Assembly: GCF_001524445.2 (NCBI RefSeq) | Contig: NZ_CP013417.1 | Coordinates: 3,472,001-3,536,000 of the forward strand | Source: Burkholderia savannae | GTDB taxonomy: Bacteria > Pseudomonadota > Gammaproteobacteria > Burkholderiales > Burkholderiaceae | Length of the DNA: 64,000 nucleotides | Direction of reading: 5' to 3' | Shown: piece by piece, positions 52,415 to 61,534 of the stretch | Position numbering within the stretch: the first letter of the stretch is position 1 | Layout of the letters: every line of letters begins with the position of its first letter | The notes under the pieces: model-generated | What the model was told of the DNA's origin: nothing | Seen by the model: the letters and a program-made list of their open reading frames with translations, nothing else | Databases searched by the model: none | Made by a program: the position numbers and the translations under genes

Positions 52415-52563
52415 CTATGTCTCGCTTGCTTGCAGAACCATCCAGGCTCGATAGAGGGGGCGCGACGGCCTGACCGGCCGGGCCGCGCTGACGAAAGCGC
52501 AGATGGTGTCACAAGATCGCAAGGCTGTGAAATACATCCCGCTCATATAGGTATGGGATTGCG

Positions 52564-54198
52564 TCATGCGAGCGCCGGCTCGACGCGGCCGGCCGATGGG
52601 GCCGCGCTCGGGCCGCCGCCCGCCGCCGCGCCCGCACCGGCAGCCGCGCCGTCGCCGACCTGGAACGCGCTCACCGATTCGCGCAGCCGCGCCGCCTGCT
52701 CCTGCAGCGACGACGCGGCGGCCGCCGCCTCCTCGACGAGCGCCGCGTTCTGCTGCGTCATTTCGTCCATCTGCGTGACCGCTCGGCCGACTTGCGAGAT
52801 CCCGCTCGACTGCTCCTCGGACGCGGCCGCGATCTCGCCCATGATGTCGGTCACGCGCCGCACCGCCTGCAGGATCTCGGTCATCGTCTCGCCCGCCTGG
52901 CCGACGAGCGCCGAGCCGTTGTGCACGCGCTCGACCGACGCGTCGATCAGCTGCTTGATCTCCTTGGCGGCCGTCGCGCTCCGCTGCGCGAGCGAGCGCA
53001 CCTCGCCCGCGACCACCGCGAAGCCGCGCCCCTGCTCGCCCGCGCGCGCCGCCTCGACGGCCGCGTTCAGCGCGAGGATGTTGGTCTGGAACGCGATGCC
53101 GTCGATCACCCCGATGATGTCGGCGATCTTCTGCGAGCTGTCGTTGATCTCGCCCATCGTGCCGATCACGCGGCTCACGACGTCGTTGCCCTTCAGCGCG
53201 ATCTCGGACGCGCTGTTCGCGAGCCCGCTCGCCTGCCGCGCGTTCTCGGCGTTCTGCTTGACGGTGGCGGTCAGCTCTTCCATGCTCGCCGCGGTTTCTT
53301 CGAGCGATGCGGCCTGCTGCTCGGTGCGCTGCGACAGATCGTGGTTGCCCGCGGCGATCTCGTGGCTCGCCGCCGCGATCGACTCCGCCGCCTGGCGAAT
53401 TCCGCCGATCGTCGCTTGCAGACGGCCCTGCATGTCGCGCATCGCGGCCATCATGCTCGACTTGTCGCCCGCGCGCACCGCGACGGGCCGGCTCAGATCG
53501 CCCGACGCGATCCGCGCGGCGAGCGCGGCCGCCTCGTCCGGCTCGCCGCCCAGGCTCGCGCGCACGTTGCGGATGATGACGAGCATCGCCGCGGTGATCA
53601 CGAGGCCGATCACGAACACCACCGCGAGGTGGCCGACGAGCGTCTCGTAGTAGACGGTGTCGATGTCCTTCACGAACACGCCGCTCGAGATGTTCCAGTC
53701 CCACGGCGCGAAGCGCGTCACGTAGCTGATCTTCGGCACCGCCGTCTCGCTGTGCGGCAGCCGGCCGCGATACTCGGCGAAGCCGCGCCCGCTCTCCTTC
53801 GCCGCGTTCAGGATCGTGACGAAGAGCGGCTTGCCGTCCGGGTCCAGATAATCGCCGACCTGCGTGCCGACGAGCTTCGGCAGCGTCGGATGCATCAGCA
53901 CGACCGGCTTCGAATCCATCACGAACAGATAGCCGGAATCGCCGTAGCGCATCGCCGACAAGCGCTCGAGCGCTTCGCGCCGCGCGTCGTCGTCGCTCAT
54001 CTTGCCGCTCTGCGCGAGCGCGTGATACGCCTTCACGACGCCCGCCGCCGAATCGACGAGGTTCGCCATCCCTTCCTTGCGCTCGGCGAGCATCGTCGCG
54101 CGCGTCTCGAAGGCGCTCCACGCGCCTACCCCCAGCAATCCGATCCATACGAGCGCAAGCGCCAGCCACAGTTTGCGGTTCAAGCTCATTCTGTTCAT
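52564..54198 (-). CDS. Methyl-accepting chemotaxis protein with sCache-type sensor
   Basis: The 544-residue receptor has an N-terminal helix ([21 protein letters not shown]), a periplasmic single-Cache domain (about 35-185: [33 protein letters not shown]), a second helix ([18 protein letters not shown]), a HAMP segment, and the signalling domain whose tip is [20 protein letters not shown] followed by [20 protein letters not shown]. The Ala/Gly-rich C-terminus lacks a CheR pentapeptide. ATG 54189 is an alternative start. Confidence 0.92.
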   Translation of the reverse strand: MNRMSLNRKLWLALALVWIGLLGVGAWSAFETRATMLAERKEGMANLVDSAAGVVKAYHALAQSGKMSDDDARREALERLSAMRYGDSGYLFVMDSKPVVLMHPTLPKLVGTQVGDYLDPDGKPLFVTILNAAKESGRGFAEYRGRLPHSETAVPKISYVTRFAPWDWNISSGVFVKDIDTVYYETLVGHLAVVFVIGLVITAAMLVIIRNVRASLGGEPDEAAALAARIASGDLSRPVAVRAGDKSSMMAAMRDMQGRLQATIGGIRQAAESIAAASHEIAAGNHDLSQRTEQQAASLEETAASMEELTATVKQNAENARQASGLANSASEIALKGNDVVSRVIGTMGEINDSSQKIADIIGVIDGIAFQTNILALNAAVEAARAGEQGRGFAVVAGEVRSLAQRSATAAKEIKQLIDASVERVHNGSALVGQAGETMTEILQAVRRVTDIMGEIAAASEEQSSGISQVGRAVTQMDEMTQQNAALVEEAAAAASSLQEQAARLRESVSAFQVGDGAAAGAGAAAGGGPSAAPSAGRVEPALA

Positions 54199-54385
54199 CG
54201 TGTGTGCCTTCCCGTGTCGTGTTCGTTGCGCACCGTCCGCGCCGCGGCCCCGGCCGCGAACGATCGCTGCCGCTATTTACGGCACGCCGGCTTACAACTT
54301 GAATGGAAGCGCGACGGCGAAGGCTGTGCTACAAGGTCGGCTCGGCCGCGGCACCGCGTCGCGGCCGCTTTTCGACGAGGTCTGC

Positions 54386-54676
54386 ATGTACGTGATCGAC
54401 ATCCGCTACACCGCGCCGCTCGAGCGCATCGACGACGCGCTCGAACGCCACCGCGCCTATCTGCAGCGCCAATTCGACGCCGGCGTGTTCGTCGCGTGCG
54501 GGCCGAAGGTGCCGCGCGACGGCGGCGTGATCCTCGCGGTGCGGATCGACCGCGACAAGCTCGACGCGATCCTCGAAACCGATCCGTTCGTCACGGAGGG
54601 GCTCGTCACGTACGCCGTCACCGAATTCAGGACGACGCGCGTCGCGCCGGGCGTCAATCTGCCGGCGCTGCCGTAA
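54386..54676 (+). CDS. YciI-family protein
   Basis: The 96-residue ferredoxin-like-fold protein starts MYVIDIRYTAPLERIDDALE and has HRAYLQRQFDAGVFVACGPK, with the conserved His, plus GGVILAVRIDRDKL and DPFVTEGLVTYAVTEF. YciI proteins are small putative enzymes of unresolved function. The upstream gap (54199-54385) would hold its promoter. Confidence 0.85.
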   Translation: MYVIDIRYTAPLERIDDALERHRAYLQRQFDAGVFVACGPKVPRDGGVILAVRIDRDKLDAILETDPFVTEGLVTYAVTEFRTTRVAPGVNLPALP

Positions 54677-54833
54677 GCGCTCGCGGAATCGGCCAGCGCG
54701 GGGAAGATGCGCGACGCGGGCCGAATCGCCGGAAAGCGGAACCGGCTGCCCGGCGCGAACACCCCCGTGCGCGCGACGCTCGCCGCGGCGCTCGCAGCCG
54801 CCGCGGCGAGCACGCGGCCCTCGCGATGAAGAA

Positions 54834-54873
54834 CACCCCGAAGGCCGGACGGAACGTCCGGCGCTTCGGGGTG
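54834..54873. terminator. Long inverted repeat between convergent genes
   Basis: CACCCCGAAG (54834-54843) pairs with CTTCGGGGTG (54864-54873), with an inner CCGGACG/CGTCCGG stem. There is no T-run. It lies between the YciI gene and the convergent SCO gene and may act as a bidirectional hairpin barrier. Confidence 0.5.
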
Positions 54874-54908
54874 CGTGTCGTATCGGCGGACAGCCGCTCG
54901 TTCCGGCG

Positions 54909-55526
54909 TCAGTCGAGCAGCAGCTTCAGATCGTGGACCCACGGCCCGGGCCCCTGGCCGTCGCGCACGAACAGGCGCAGCTTGCCGTTCGGATCGAACA
55001 CGTAGCTCGCGGCGGTGTGGTCCATCGTATAGCTGTCGGGCGTCTTGCCCGGCACCTTCGCGTAGTACACGCGGAAGTCCTTCGTCACCTTCTTCAGTTG
55101 CGCTTCGTCGGCGGGCCGCAGGCCGATGAACGTCGGGTTGAACGCCGGCACGTACTGGCCGAGAAGCGCCGCGGTGTCGCGCTCCGGATCGACGGTGACG
55201 AACAGCACCTGCACGCGCTTGCCGTCGGGGCCGAGCTGCTGCAGCGCCTGCGACAGCTCCGCCATCGTCGTCGGGCACACGTCCGGGCAATGCGTGTAGC
55301 CGAAGAACACGACAACCGCCTTGCCCTTGAATTCGCCGAGCGTGCGAACCTTGCCCGTCGTGTCCGGCAGCGCGAAGTCGCTGCCGAATTGCGTGTTGCC
55401 GGTGATGTCGAGATTCTGGAATGCGGGCTGCTTGTCGCAGCCCGCGATCAGCAGCGCGCCCGCGAGCGCGCAGGCGAACAACCAGCCGCGCTGCGCGCGG
55501 CGGCGTGCGAACAGGGATTTGAGCAT
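54909..55526 (-). CDS. SCO1/SenC-family copper chaperone for cytochrome oxidase
   Basis: The 205-residue thioredoxin-fold lipoprotein has a lipobox LIAGC, the copper-binding CPDVC motif in FFGYTHCPDVCPTTMAEL, and the distal His in SYTMDHTAASYVFD. It delivers copper to the CuA site of subunit II. It is the last gene of the assembly operon, 20 bases after ctaB. Confidence 0.93.
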   Translation of the reverse strand: MLKSLFARRRAQRGWLFACALAGALLIAGCDKQPAFQNLDITGNTQFGSDFALPDTTGKVRTLGEFKGKAVVVFFGYTHCPDVCPTTMAELSQALQQLGPDGKRVQVLFVTVDPERDTAALLGQYVPAFNPTFIGLRPADEAQLKKVTKDFRVYYAKVPGKTPDSYTMDHTAASYVFDPNGKLRLFVRDGQGPGPWVHDLKLLLD

Positions 55527-55545
55527 TGCAATCGAACCGTTGGAG

Positions 55546-56448
55546 TTACATCCCGATCACGGGACGTGCGTAATGGTCGACGAGGAGCGCCGCGAACAGC
55601 AACGACAGATAGACGATCGAATAGCGGAACGCGCGGCGCGCGAGCGCATCCGAATAGTCGCGATAGATCTTCCACGCATACGCGAGGAAGATCGCGCCGA
55701 GCAGCACGGCGCTCGTCAGATAGACGGCCCCGCTCATCCCGGAGATGAACGGCATCATCGTGACGGCGAACAGGATCACCGTGTACAGCAGGATGTGCAG
55801 CCGCGTGAACTTCTCGCCGTGCGTGACGGGCAGCATCGGCAGGCCCGCGTTCTCGTAGTCCTTGCGGCGGTACAGCGCGAGCACCCAGAAGTGCGGCGGC
55901 GTCCACACGAAGATGATGAGGACGAGAATCCACGCGTCGCCCGGCACCGCGCCCGTGACGGCCGCCCAGCCGAGCGCGGGCGGCATCGCGCCCGACGCGC
56001 CGCCGATCACGATGTTCTGCGGCGTCATCGGCTTGAGCAGCAGCGTGTAGATCACCGCGTAGCCGACGAACGTCGCGATCGTGAGCCACATCGTCAGCGG
56101 ATTCGTGAACGTGTAGAGCGTCCATGCGCCGAGGCCGCCCAGCACGGTGGAGAACGCGAGGATCTGCGCGGTCGTGATCTCGCCGCGCGCGGACGGCCGC
56201 CACGCGGTGCGCCGCATCATCGCGTCGATCTTCTGCTCGACGAGGCAATTGATCGCGAACGCCGCGCCCGCGAGCAGCCAGATGCCGACCGTGCCGCCGA
56301 GCAGCACTTTCCACGGCACCATCCCCGGCGTCGCGAGGAACATCCCGATCACCGCGCAGAACACGGCGAGCTGCGTGACGCGAGGCTTCGTCAGCGCCAG
56401 ATACTGGGAGAGGCGGCTACCGGGCGTTTGGGAAAGTGTGGTGTCCAT
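55546..56448 (-). CDS. ctaB: Protoheme IX farnesyltransferase (heme O synthase)
   Basis: The 300-residue UbiA-family membrane enzyme has [20 protein letters not shown], the Asp-rich [19 protein letters not shown] site and a second [20 protein letters not shown] motif. It adds the farnesyl group to heme b. Twelve bases separate it from ctaA. Confidence 0.95.
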   Translation of the reverse strand: MDTTLSQTPGSRLSQYLALTKPRVTQLAVFCAVIGMFLATPGMVPWKVLLGGTVGIWLLAGAAFAINCLVEQKIDAMMRRTAWRPSARGEITTAQILAFSTVLGGLGAWTLYTFTNPLTMWLTIATFVGYAVIYTLLLKPMTPQNIVIGGASGAMPPALGWAAVTGAVPGDAWILVLIIFVWTPPHFWVLALYRRKDYENAGLPMLPVTHGEKFTRLHILLYTVILFAVTMMPFISGMSGAVYLTSAVLLGAIFLAYAWKIYRDYSDALARRAFRYSIVYLSLLFAALLVDHYARPVIGM

Positions 56449-56460
56449 GTAAGGTCAACG

Positions 56461-57570
56461 TCACGCGGGCGCGGCGTCGCGCGCGGGTTGCGCGACGCGG
56501 CCGGGACGGCTTGAAAGGATGCGAAAGTTTAGCATGACGACGAGGAGAAGCAGGATCGCGGCCCCCCCGTTGTGCGCGACCGCGACGGGCAAAGGCCACT
56601 GCAGCACGATATTCGTCAAACCCGTGACGAACTGCAGCACCACGACGGCGAGCACGCCGTTCGCCGGCCGCCGCAGCGACGCGAAGCGGCGCATCTTCAG
56701 CGCGAACGCGATCAGGTACGCGACGACGACGAACGCGAACGTCCGGTGCGTCCAGTGGATCGCGACGAGCGCGTCCTGCGTGATCGCGTCGCCGTCGTTC
56801 GTCATGCCGAGCGCGCGCCACAGATGGAAGCCGTTGCGGAAATCCATCGGCGGAATCCACGCGCCGTTGCAGGTCGGGAAATCGGTGCACGCGAGCACCG
56901 CGTAGTTCGTGCTGACCCAGCCGCCGAGCGCGATCTGCGCGACGAGCAGCACGAGCGCGGCGAGCGCCGCCGCGCGATGGCGCCCGGCCTCGGGCTCGTG
57001 CGCGGGCAGCGGCGTCTGGCGCGCGGCGAGCCAGCCGAGCGTGCCGAGCAGCGCCAGGCCGAGCAGCAGGTGGATCGTCACGATCACGGGCTGCAGCTTC
57101 ATCGTCACGGTCCATGCGCCGAACGCGCCCTGCACGAGAATCAGCAGCAACAGGCTCGTCGGCCACCACGGCGACACGTGAAGCGGCTTGCGGCGCAGCC
57201 GCGCGGCCCAGGCGATCACCGTCTGCGCGATGATCAGCACGCCGATCGCCATCGCGAAATAACGATGGATCATCTCGATCCACGCCTTCGTCATGCTGAC
57301 GGGCCCCGTCGGCATCGCCTGATGCGCGGCCGTGATCGCCGCGTGCGCGATGAACGGCGACGACGTGCCGTAGCAACCCGGCCAGTCCGGGCAGCCGAGG
57401 CCGGAATCGGTCAGGCGCGTGAAGCCGCCGAACATCACGAGATCGAGCGTGAGGAACGTCGTCAACCAGACGAGCTTGCGGAATTTGTCGTCGTCGGCCT
57501 TCACCCACACGTACGACAGCGGCAGCAGCGCGATGCAGAGGCCGATCAGGCCGAGTTGCAATAGATACAT
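56461..57570 (-). CDS. ctaA: Heme A synthase
   Basis: The 369-residue COX15/CtaA membrane protein has the conserved His residues in WIEMIHRYFAMAIG, VTIHLLLGLALL and AIHWTHRTFAFVVV. Eight hydrophobic helices are visible. FGGFTRLTDSGLGCPDWPGC carries the family signature. It converts heme O to heme A for cytochrome aa3. Confidence 0.95.
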   Translation of the reverse strand: MYLLQLGLIGLCIALLPLSYVWVKADDDKFRKLVWLTTFLTLDLVMFGGFTRLTDSGLGCPDWPGCYGTSSPFIAHAAITAAHQAMPTGPVSMTKAWIEMIHRYFAMAIGVLIIAQTVIAWAARLRRKPLHVSPWWPTSLLLLILVQGAFGAWTVTMKLQPVIVTIHLLLGLALLGTLGWLAARQTPLPAHEPEAGRHRAAALAALVLLVAQIALGGWVSTNYAVLACTDFPTCNGAWIPPMDFRNGFHLWRALGMTNDGDAITQDALVAIHWTHRTFAFVVVAYLIAFALKMRRFASLRRPANGVLAVVVLQFVTGLTNIVLQWPLPVAVAHNGGAAILLLLVVMLNFRILSSRPGRVAQPARDAAPA

Positions 57571-57613
57571 CTGAATCTCTCTCTTACCCTCTATCGCCGG
57601 TCGCGGCCGGCGC

Positions 57614-58255
57614 TCAACCGATGCTCGACCACTTGAGGAGTTTCGTCACGTCGCTCTTGATCTTGCTCGGGTCCGGATTCTTCGGGAAACGCATCATCAG
57701 GTTGCCGTTCGGATCGACGAGATAGAGGTGATCGGCAACCTGCGTGCCCGCGTCGGCGGGCAGCCATGCGGCGACCGCGGCCGGATCGGCGCGCAGCGTG
57801 CGCGTGTCCGGATACGCGTCGGCGATCGCCGCCGGCACGTTCGCCGCGTCGCTCTTGAGCCACACCATCGTGATCCGGTGCCGCTCGCCCGCCTGCGTCG
57901 CGCGCACCTGGCGCATGAAGTAGAGCTTTTTCGCGCACGCGTCGCCGCACGCGCCGCCGTCTTCCATCACGAACAGCCACACGCCGCGCAGCGACGCGAG
58001 CGGCACCGTCTTGCCCGTCTCGTCGACGACGCTCAGATCGGGCGGAATCGGCCGCTGCGGCTCGATCAGCGTGCCGTAGTTGGTTGCGCCGCCGCGCGGC
58101 TTGATCACGTAATACGTGAAATACGACGCGATCACGGGCGCGGCGCACACGAGCGCGAGCGCGAGCAGCACCCAGCGGCCGCGCTTCCAAGAACCGCGCT
58201 GCGCGGGTGCCGCTTGCTGGCCGCGTTGCGGCTGCGTCGGACGGGAAGATTGCAT
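57614..58255 (-). CDS. Membrane-anchored oxidase-assembly-associated protein
   Basis: The 213-residue protein has one N-terminal helix (WVLLALALVCAAPVIASYFT), then a soluble thioredoxin-like region without a CxxC redox pair: LRGVWLFVMEDGGACGDAC, LYFMRQVRATQAGERHR, DHLYLVDPNGNLMMRFPKN. Such genes are usual between SURF1 and ctaA in Burkholderiales. ATG 58255 follows AGAGG; longer starts (to 58363) add Arg-rich sequence. Confidence 0.8.
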   Translation of the reverse strand: MQSSRPTQPQRGQQAAPAQRGSWKRGRWVLLALALVCAAPVIASYFTYYVIKPRGGATNYGTLIEPQRPIPPDLSVVDETGKTVPLASLRGVWLFVMEDGGACGDACAKKLYFMRQVRATQAGERHRITMVWLKSDAANVPAAIADAYPDTRTLRADPAAVAAWLPADAGTQVADHLYLVDPNGNLMMRFPKNPDPSKIKSDVTKLLKWSSIG

Positions 58256-58319
58256 CACCAGAAAGACCTCTTGAAACGATGGACGTCGCGCGGCGCCGCG
58301 CGACTCGCCTGCGCCGCGC

Positions 58320-59033
58320 TCACGCGTCGCCGGATTGCTTTTTCGCCGCGCGGCGCGCGGCATACAGGCCGAAGCCGGCGGCGGCCGCCGCCATGCCCCA
58401 CCACTGGAACATGTAGCCGTAGTTGCGCTCGACGCCCGTCGTCGGCGCGGGCCAGTCGCGCACGAGCTTGTCGCCGTCGTCGCTCGTCTGCTGAATCACG
58501 AACGGCTGCAGCGGCAGGCCCGTTTCGTGCGCGTACGCGGCGGCGTCGAGATTCTGCCGGATCTTTTGACGCTCGGCCGAGCCGCCCTCGCCGAGCTCGA
58601 ACGCACGCGACGCGTCGCCGCGCGCGATGCCCTCGACCGTCACGTCGCCCGCGGGCGTCGCGAACGGCTCGATCGCGGTGCGGTCCGCGAAATTGCGCGG
58701 CAGCCAGCCGCGATTCACGAGCACATAGCCGCCGTTCGCGAGCTTCATCGGCATCACGACGTAGAAGCCCGGCTGATCGTTGTACGGCCGGTTGTCGAGA
58801 AACACCGCGAGTTCCGGCATGAAGCGCCCGACCGCGCGCACGCGATGAAACTCGATGTCCTTCAGCGCGACGCTCTCGCGCGGCACGTCGACGGGATTCG
58901 CGTGCTCGTAGCGCGCGATCCGCGCCTCGAGCGCCTCCTTCTGATGCGCGCGATCGAGCTGCCAGAAACCGAGCCGCACCGTCACCGCGATCACCGCGAG
59001 AATCAGCAGCGCGGGCAGCCAGCGAATCTTCAT
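58320..59033 (-). CDS. SURF1-family cytochrome oxidase assembly protein
   Basis: The 237-residue protein has an N-terminal helix with LLILAVIAVTVRLGFWQLDRA and a C-terminal helix ending in AAAAAGFGLYAARRAAKK. The middle contains FLDNRPYNDQPGFYVVMPMK, VNRGWLPR and NYGYMFQWWGMAAA. SURF1 helps insert heme a into subunit I. It heads the assembly operon. Confidence 0.93.
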   Translation of the reverse strand: MKIRWLPALLILAVIAVTVRLGFWQLDRAHQKEALEARIARYEHANPVDVPRESVALKDIEFHRVRAVGRFMPELAVFLDNRPYNDQPGFYVVMPMKLANGGYVLVNRGWLPRNFADRTAIEPFATPAGDVTVEGIARGDASRAFELGEGGSAERQKIRQNLDAAAYAHETGLPLQPFVIQQTSDDGDKLVRDWPAPTTGVERNYGYMFQWWGMAAAAAGFGLYAARRAAKKQSGDA

Positions 59034-59120
59034 CGCGCCGCCCCCCGGGCGCGACGGCCGCCCGACCGAAATGCGATAATGAATTTTTCTTCCTCTAACT
59101 GCCGGTTACCGGTTTGCTTC

Positions 59121-59330
59121 ATGCACATTCTCGTTCCGATCGCCTTCGTACTCATCATCGCCAGCATGGTGTCGGCGCTGTATTTCATGATGCACGACCG
59201 CGGCCATACGAAGCGGATGGTCTGGTCGCTCGCGATGCGGGTCGGGCTGTCGATCTCGCTGTTCCTCTTCATCCTGTTCGCGAACTGGATGGGCTGGATT
59301 CATTCGACCGGCATTCCGATCGGCCGCTGA
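59121..59330 (+). CDS. Twin-transmembrane protein (DUF2909-like)
   Basis: The 69-residue protein has two helices (ILVPIAFVLIIASMVSALYFM and VGLSISLFLFILFANWMGWI) joined by a HDRGHTKRMVWSLAMR loop. It is found beside cytochrome oxidase genes in betaproteobacteria. It is divergent from SURF1. A role in oxidase biogenesis is suggested by position only. Confidence 0.85.
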   Translation: MHILVPIAFVLIIASMVSALYFMMHDRGHTKRMVWSLAMRVGLSISLFLFILFANWMGWIHSTGIPIGR

Positions 59331-59366
59331 TGCGGCATAACGCCGCACGCATGCCGCCCATTCAAG

Positions 59367-59399
59367 CAAAAGCGCCGCCCGACGAAGTCGGGGCGGCGC
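59367..59399 (-). terminator. Second terminator after ctaE
   Basis: GCGCCGCCCGAC pairs with GTCGGGGCGGCGC (one bulge) and is followed on the minus strand by TTTTGCTT. It backs up the stem at 59452-59483. Confidence 0.7.
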
Positions 59400-59451
59400 A
59401 CTGGTCGGCCCGCGGCGCTTCGGCGCGCATCGCAACGCCGACGAACCAAGC

Positions 59452-59483
59452 AAACGGCCCGCGCATCACTGCGCGGGCCGTTT
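59452..59483. terminator. Bidirectional terminator between DUF2909 and ctaE
   Basis: AAACGGCCCGCGCA and TGCGCGGGCCGTTT form a perfect 14-bp stem with a 4-base loop. It is T-flanked on the plus side and lies 5 bases from the ctaE stop. Confidence 0.88.
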
Positions 59484-59487
59484 CGTT

Positions 59488-60345
59488 TTACAGCCAGTAG
59501 ACGACGACGTACAGGCCGAGCCAGACGACGTCGACGAAGTGCCAGTACCACGCGGCGCCTTCGAAGGCGAAATGGTGATCCGGCTTGAAGTGGCCGCGGA
59601 TCATCCGCACCAGCACCACCGCGAGCATCGTGCCGCCGAGAAACACGTGGAAGCCGTGGAAGCCCGTCAGCAGGAAGAACGTCGAGCCGTACACGCCGGA
59701 GCCGAGCGTCAGGTTCAGCTCGTTGTACGCGTGGAAGTATTCGAAGCCCTGCAGGAACAGGAAGCACACGCCGAGCACGAGCGTCGCGGCGAGCCATGCG
59801 ATCGCCTTGCCGCGGTGATCTTCGCGCAGCGCGTGGTGCGACACGGTCAGCGTCGCGCCCGACGACAGCAGCAGCGCGGTGTTGAGGGTCGGGATCGGCC
59901 ACGGGCCCATCGTCTTGAAGTGGCCGACGAGCGCGCCCGGGCCTTCGTTCGGCCACACGGCGGAGAAATCCGGCCAGATCAGCTTGTAGTCGAGGCTGCC
60001 GAGCTGATGCATCGCGATTTCGCGCGCATAGAACAGCGCGCCGAAGAACGCGCCGAAGAACATCACTTCGGAGAAGATGAACCAGCTCATGCTCCAGCGG
60101 TACGACTTGTCGACGCGCTTGCCGTACATTCCGCCTTCCGACTCGGCGATCGCGTCGCCGAACCAGTGATACAGCACGAACAGCAGCCACAGCAGGCCGA
60201 CGAGCGCCGTGTAGGGCGCCCACGGCTCGCCGTTGACCCACAGCGCGAACGAGCCGAGCATGATCAGCAGGCCGATGGCCGCGCTGATCGGGTGCTGCGA
60301 CGGGTGCGGCACGAAATAGTACGGGCTCTCGTTTTGACCGGTCAT
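59488..60345 (-). CDS. ctaE: Cytochrome c oxidase subunit III
   Basis: The 285-residue membrane protein has the subunit III pattern: YYFVPHPSQHPISAAIGLLI, WSMSWFIFSEVMFFGAFFGA, LTGFHGFHVFLGGTMLAVVL and FEGAAWYWHFVDVVWLGLYV. Seven helices fit the family. It is the last gene of the structural operon. Confidence 0.96.
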   Translation of the reverse strand: MTGQNESPYYFVPHPSQHPISAAIGLLIMLGSFALWVNGEPWAPYTALVGLLWLLFVLYHWFGDAIAESEGGMYGKRVDKSYRWSMSWFIFSEVMFFGAFFGALFYAREIAMHQLGSLDYKLIWPDFSAVWPNEGPGALVGHFKTMGPWPIPTLNTALLLSSGATLTVSHHALREDHRGKAIAWLAATLVLGVCFLFLQGFEYFHAYNELNLTLGSGVYGSTFFLLTGFHGFHVFLGGTMLAVVLVRMIRGHFKPDHHFAFEGAAWYWHFVDVVWLGLYVVVYWL

Positions 60346-60475
60346 GCTTGATTCTCCGCTTCAGTCCAATTTGTTCCGGAACGATCCGGCTTATTTCTCA
60401 GGCGGCGCACGCGGCGCCGCCTCGCTTTCTGCTCGCGAATGCGCACGGCGGCGCGCCCGCTTCGATCCGCACTTG

Positions 60476-60679
60476 CTACCCGACCACCGCGTGCACGATC
60501 AGGATCAGCACGCCGACGAAGATCGCCGCCCCGATCAGCGCGGCGACCAGCACGTGCAGCGGGTTCAGCTGCGTCGCGTCCGCCTCGAGATCGCGCCGCC
60601 TGCGCACGCCGAAGAACGACCACATCACCGCCTTGATCGTCTGGACGAACGTGCTCTTGTTGTTCGCTCCGCTCACCAA
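60476..60679 (-). CDS. DUF2970 small membrane protein
   Basis: The 67-residue protein has VKAVMWSFFGVRRRRDLEAD-like sequence, then one helix LHVLVAALIGAAIFVGVLIL. It is a usual neighbour of ctaG and ctaE in Burkholderiales. The gap to ctaE (60346-60475) shows no other gene. Confidence 0.82.
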   Translation of the reverse strand: MVSGANNKSTFVQTIKAVMWSFFGVRRRRDLEADATQLNPLHVLVAALIGAAIFVGVLILIVHAVVG

Positions 60680-60695
60680 CGTCGCCTCCCCAATG

Positions 60696-61301
60696 TCACG
60701 CGGCAGGCTTCGCCGCGGCGCCGCCCGCCTGCCCCGCCGCGCTCTTCACGGCGGGCGCGGGCGTGTTCAGCTCGAAGAACGTGTACGACAGCGTGATCGT
60801 CTTCACGTCCTTCGGCAGCTTCGGATCGATCACGAACACCACCGGCATGTCGCGCGTCTCGTTCGCCGCGAGCGTCTGTTGCGTGAAGCAGAAGCACTCG
60901 ATCTTCTTGAAGAACTCGGTGGCCTGCTTCGGCGCATAGCTCGGGATCGCCTGCGCGACCACCGTGCGGCCCTGCCCGTTCGTCACTTCGTAGACGACCG
61001 TCGTCAACTCGCCCGGATGCACGTCGATGCTGCTGCGCTGCGGCTTGAAGCCGAGCGGGCCGCGCGCGTTCGCGTCGAGCTCGATCGACACCGTCCGGGT
61101 GTAATCGATCTGCGTATTCTTCGCCTCTCGCTCGCTGACGTCGCGCTGCAGCAAGTTGTTGATGCCGGTGATCTGGCAAATCGCGCGGTACATCGGCACG
61201 AGCGCGAAGCCAAAGCCGAACATCAGCCCCGCCACGACGACGAGCTTCAGGAGCATCGACCGGTTGAACGCGCGATCGACGTTCGCGTCGGACTTCGACA
61301 T
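60696..61301 (-). CDS. ctaG: Cytochrome c oxidase assembly protein CtaG/Cox11
   Basis: The 201-residue protein has one helix (LLKLVVVAGLMFGFGFALVP) and a periplasmic domain with the copper site in KKIECFCFTQQTL. It delivers copper to CuB of subunit I. The Ala/Gly-rich tail is not conserved. Confidence 0.95.
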   Translation of the reverse strand: MSKSDANVDRAFNRSMLLKLVVVAGLMFGFGFALVPMYRAICQITGINNLLQRDVSEREAKNTQIDYTRTVSIELDANARGPLGFKPQRSSIDVHPGELTTVVYEVTNGQGRTVVAQAIPSYAPKQATEFFKKIECFCFTQQTLAANETRDMPVVFVIDPKLPKDVKTITLSYTFFELNTPAPAVKSAAGQAGGAAAKPAA

Positions 61302-61322
61302 CAGGACTTCCTCAATACTGCG

Positions 61323-61463
61323 TCACGACGTGGACGCGATCCACTGCCGGACGACGGCACCCACAAAGAAAACGGCGACGACGATGAGCAGGATCAAGAG
61401 CAGCCGCTTGTTGCCCGCGCGAATCTCGTCGGGCGTTCGTCTTTTTTGTGAATTCCGGGTCAT
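61323..61463 (-). CDS. Cytochrome oxidase small assembly protein
   Basis: This 46-residue protein is too short for routine gene calling: it begins MTRNSQKRRTPDEIRAGNKR and continues with one helix (LLLILLIVVAVFFVGAVVRQ) and WIASTS. The pattern matches the small protein encoded between ctaD and ctaG in Burkholderiales. It starts about 70 bases after the ctaD stop and ends 21 bases before ctaG. Confidence 0.85.
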   Translation of the reverse strand: MTRNSQKRRTPDEIRAGNKRLLLILLIVVAVFFVGAVVRQWIASTS

Positions 61464-61534
61464 GCGAAATATTCTTCGATCGTGTTTTCCGCCGCCCGCG
61501 TCGCGCGACGCGGGCGGCGAACGCCGTCAATCCG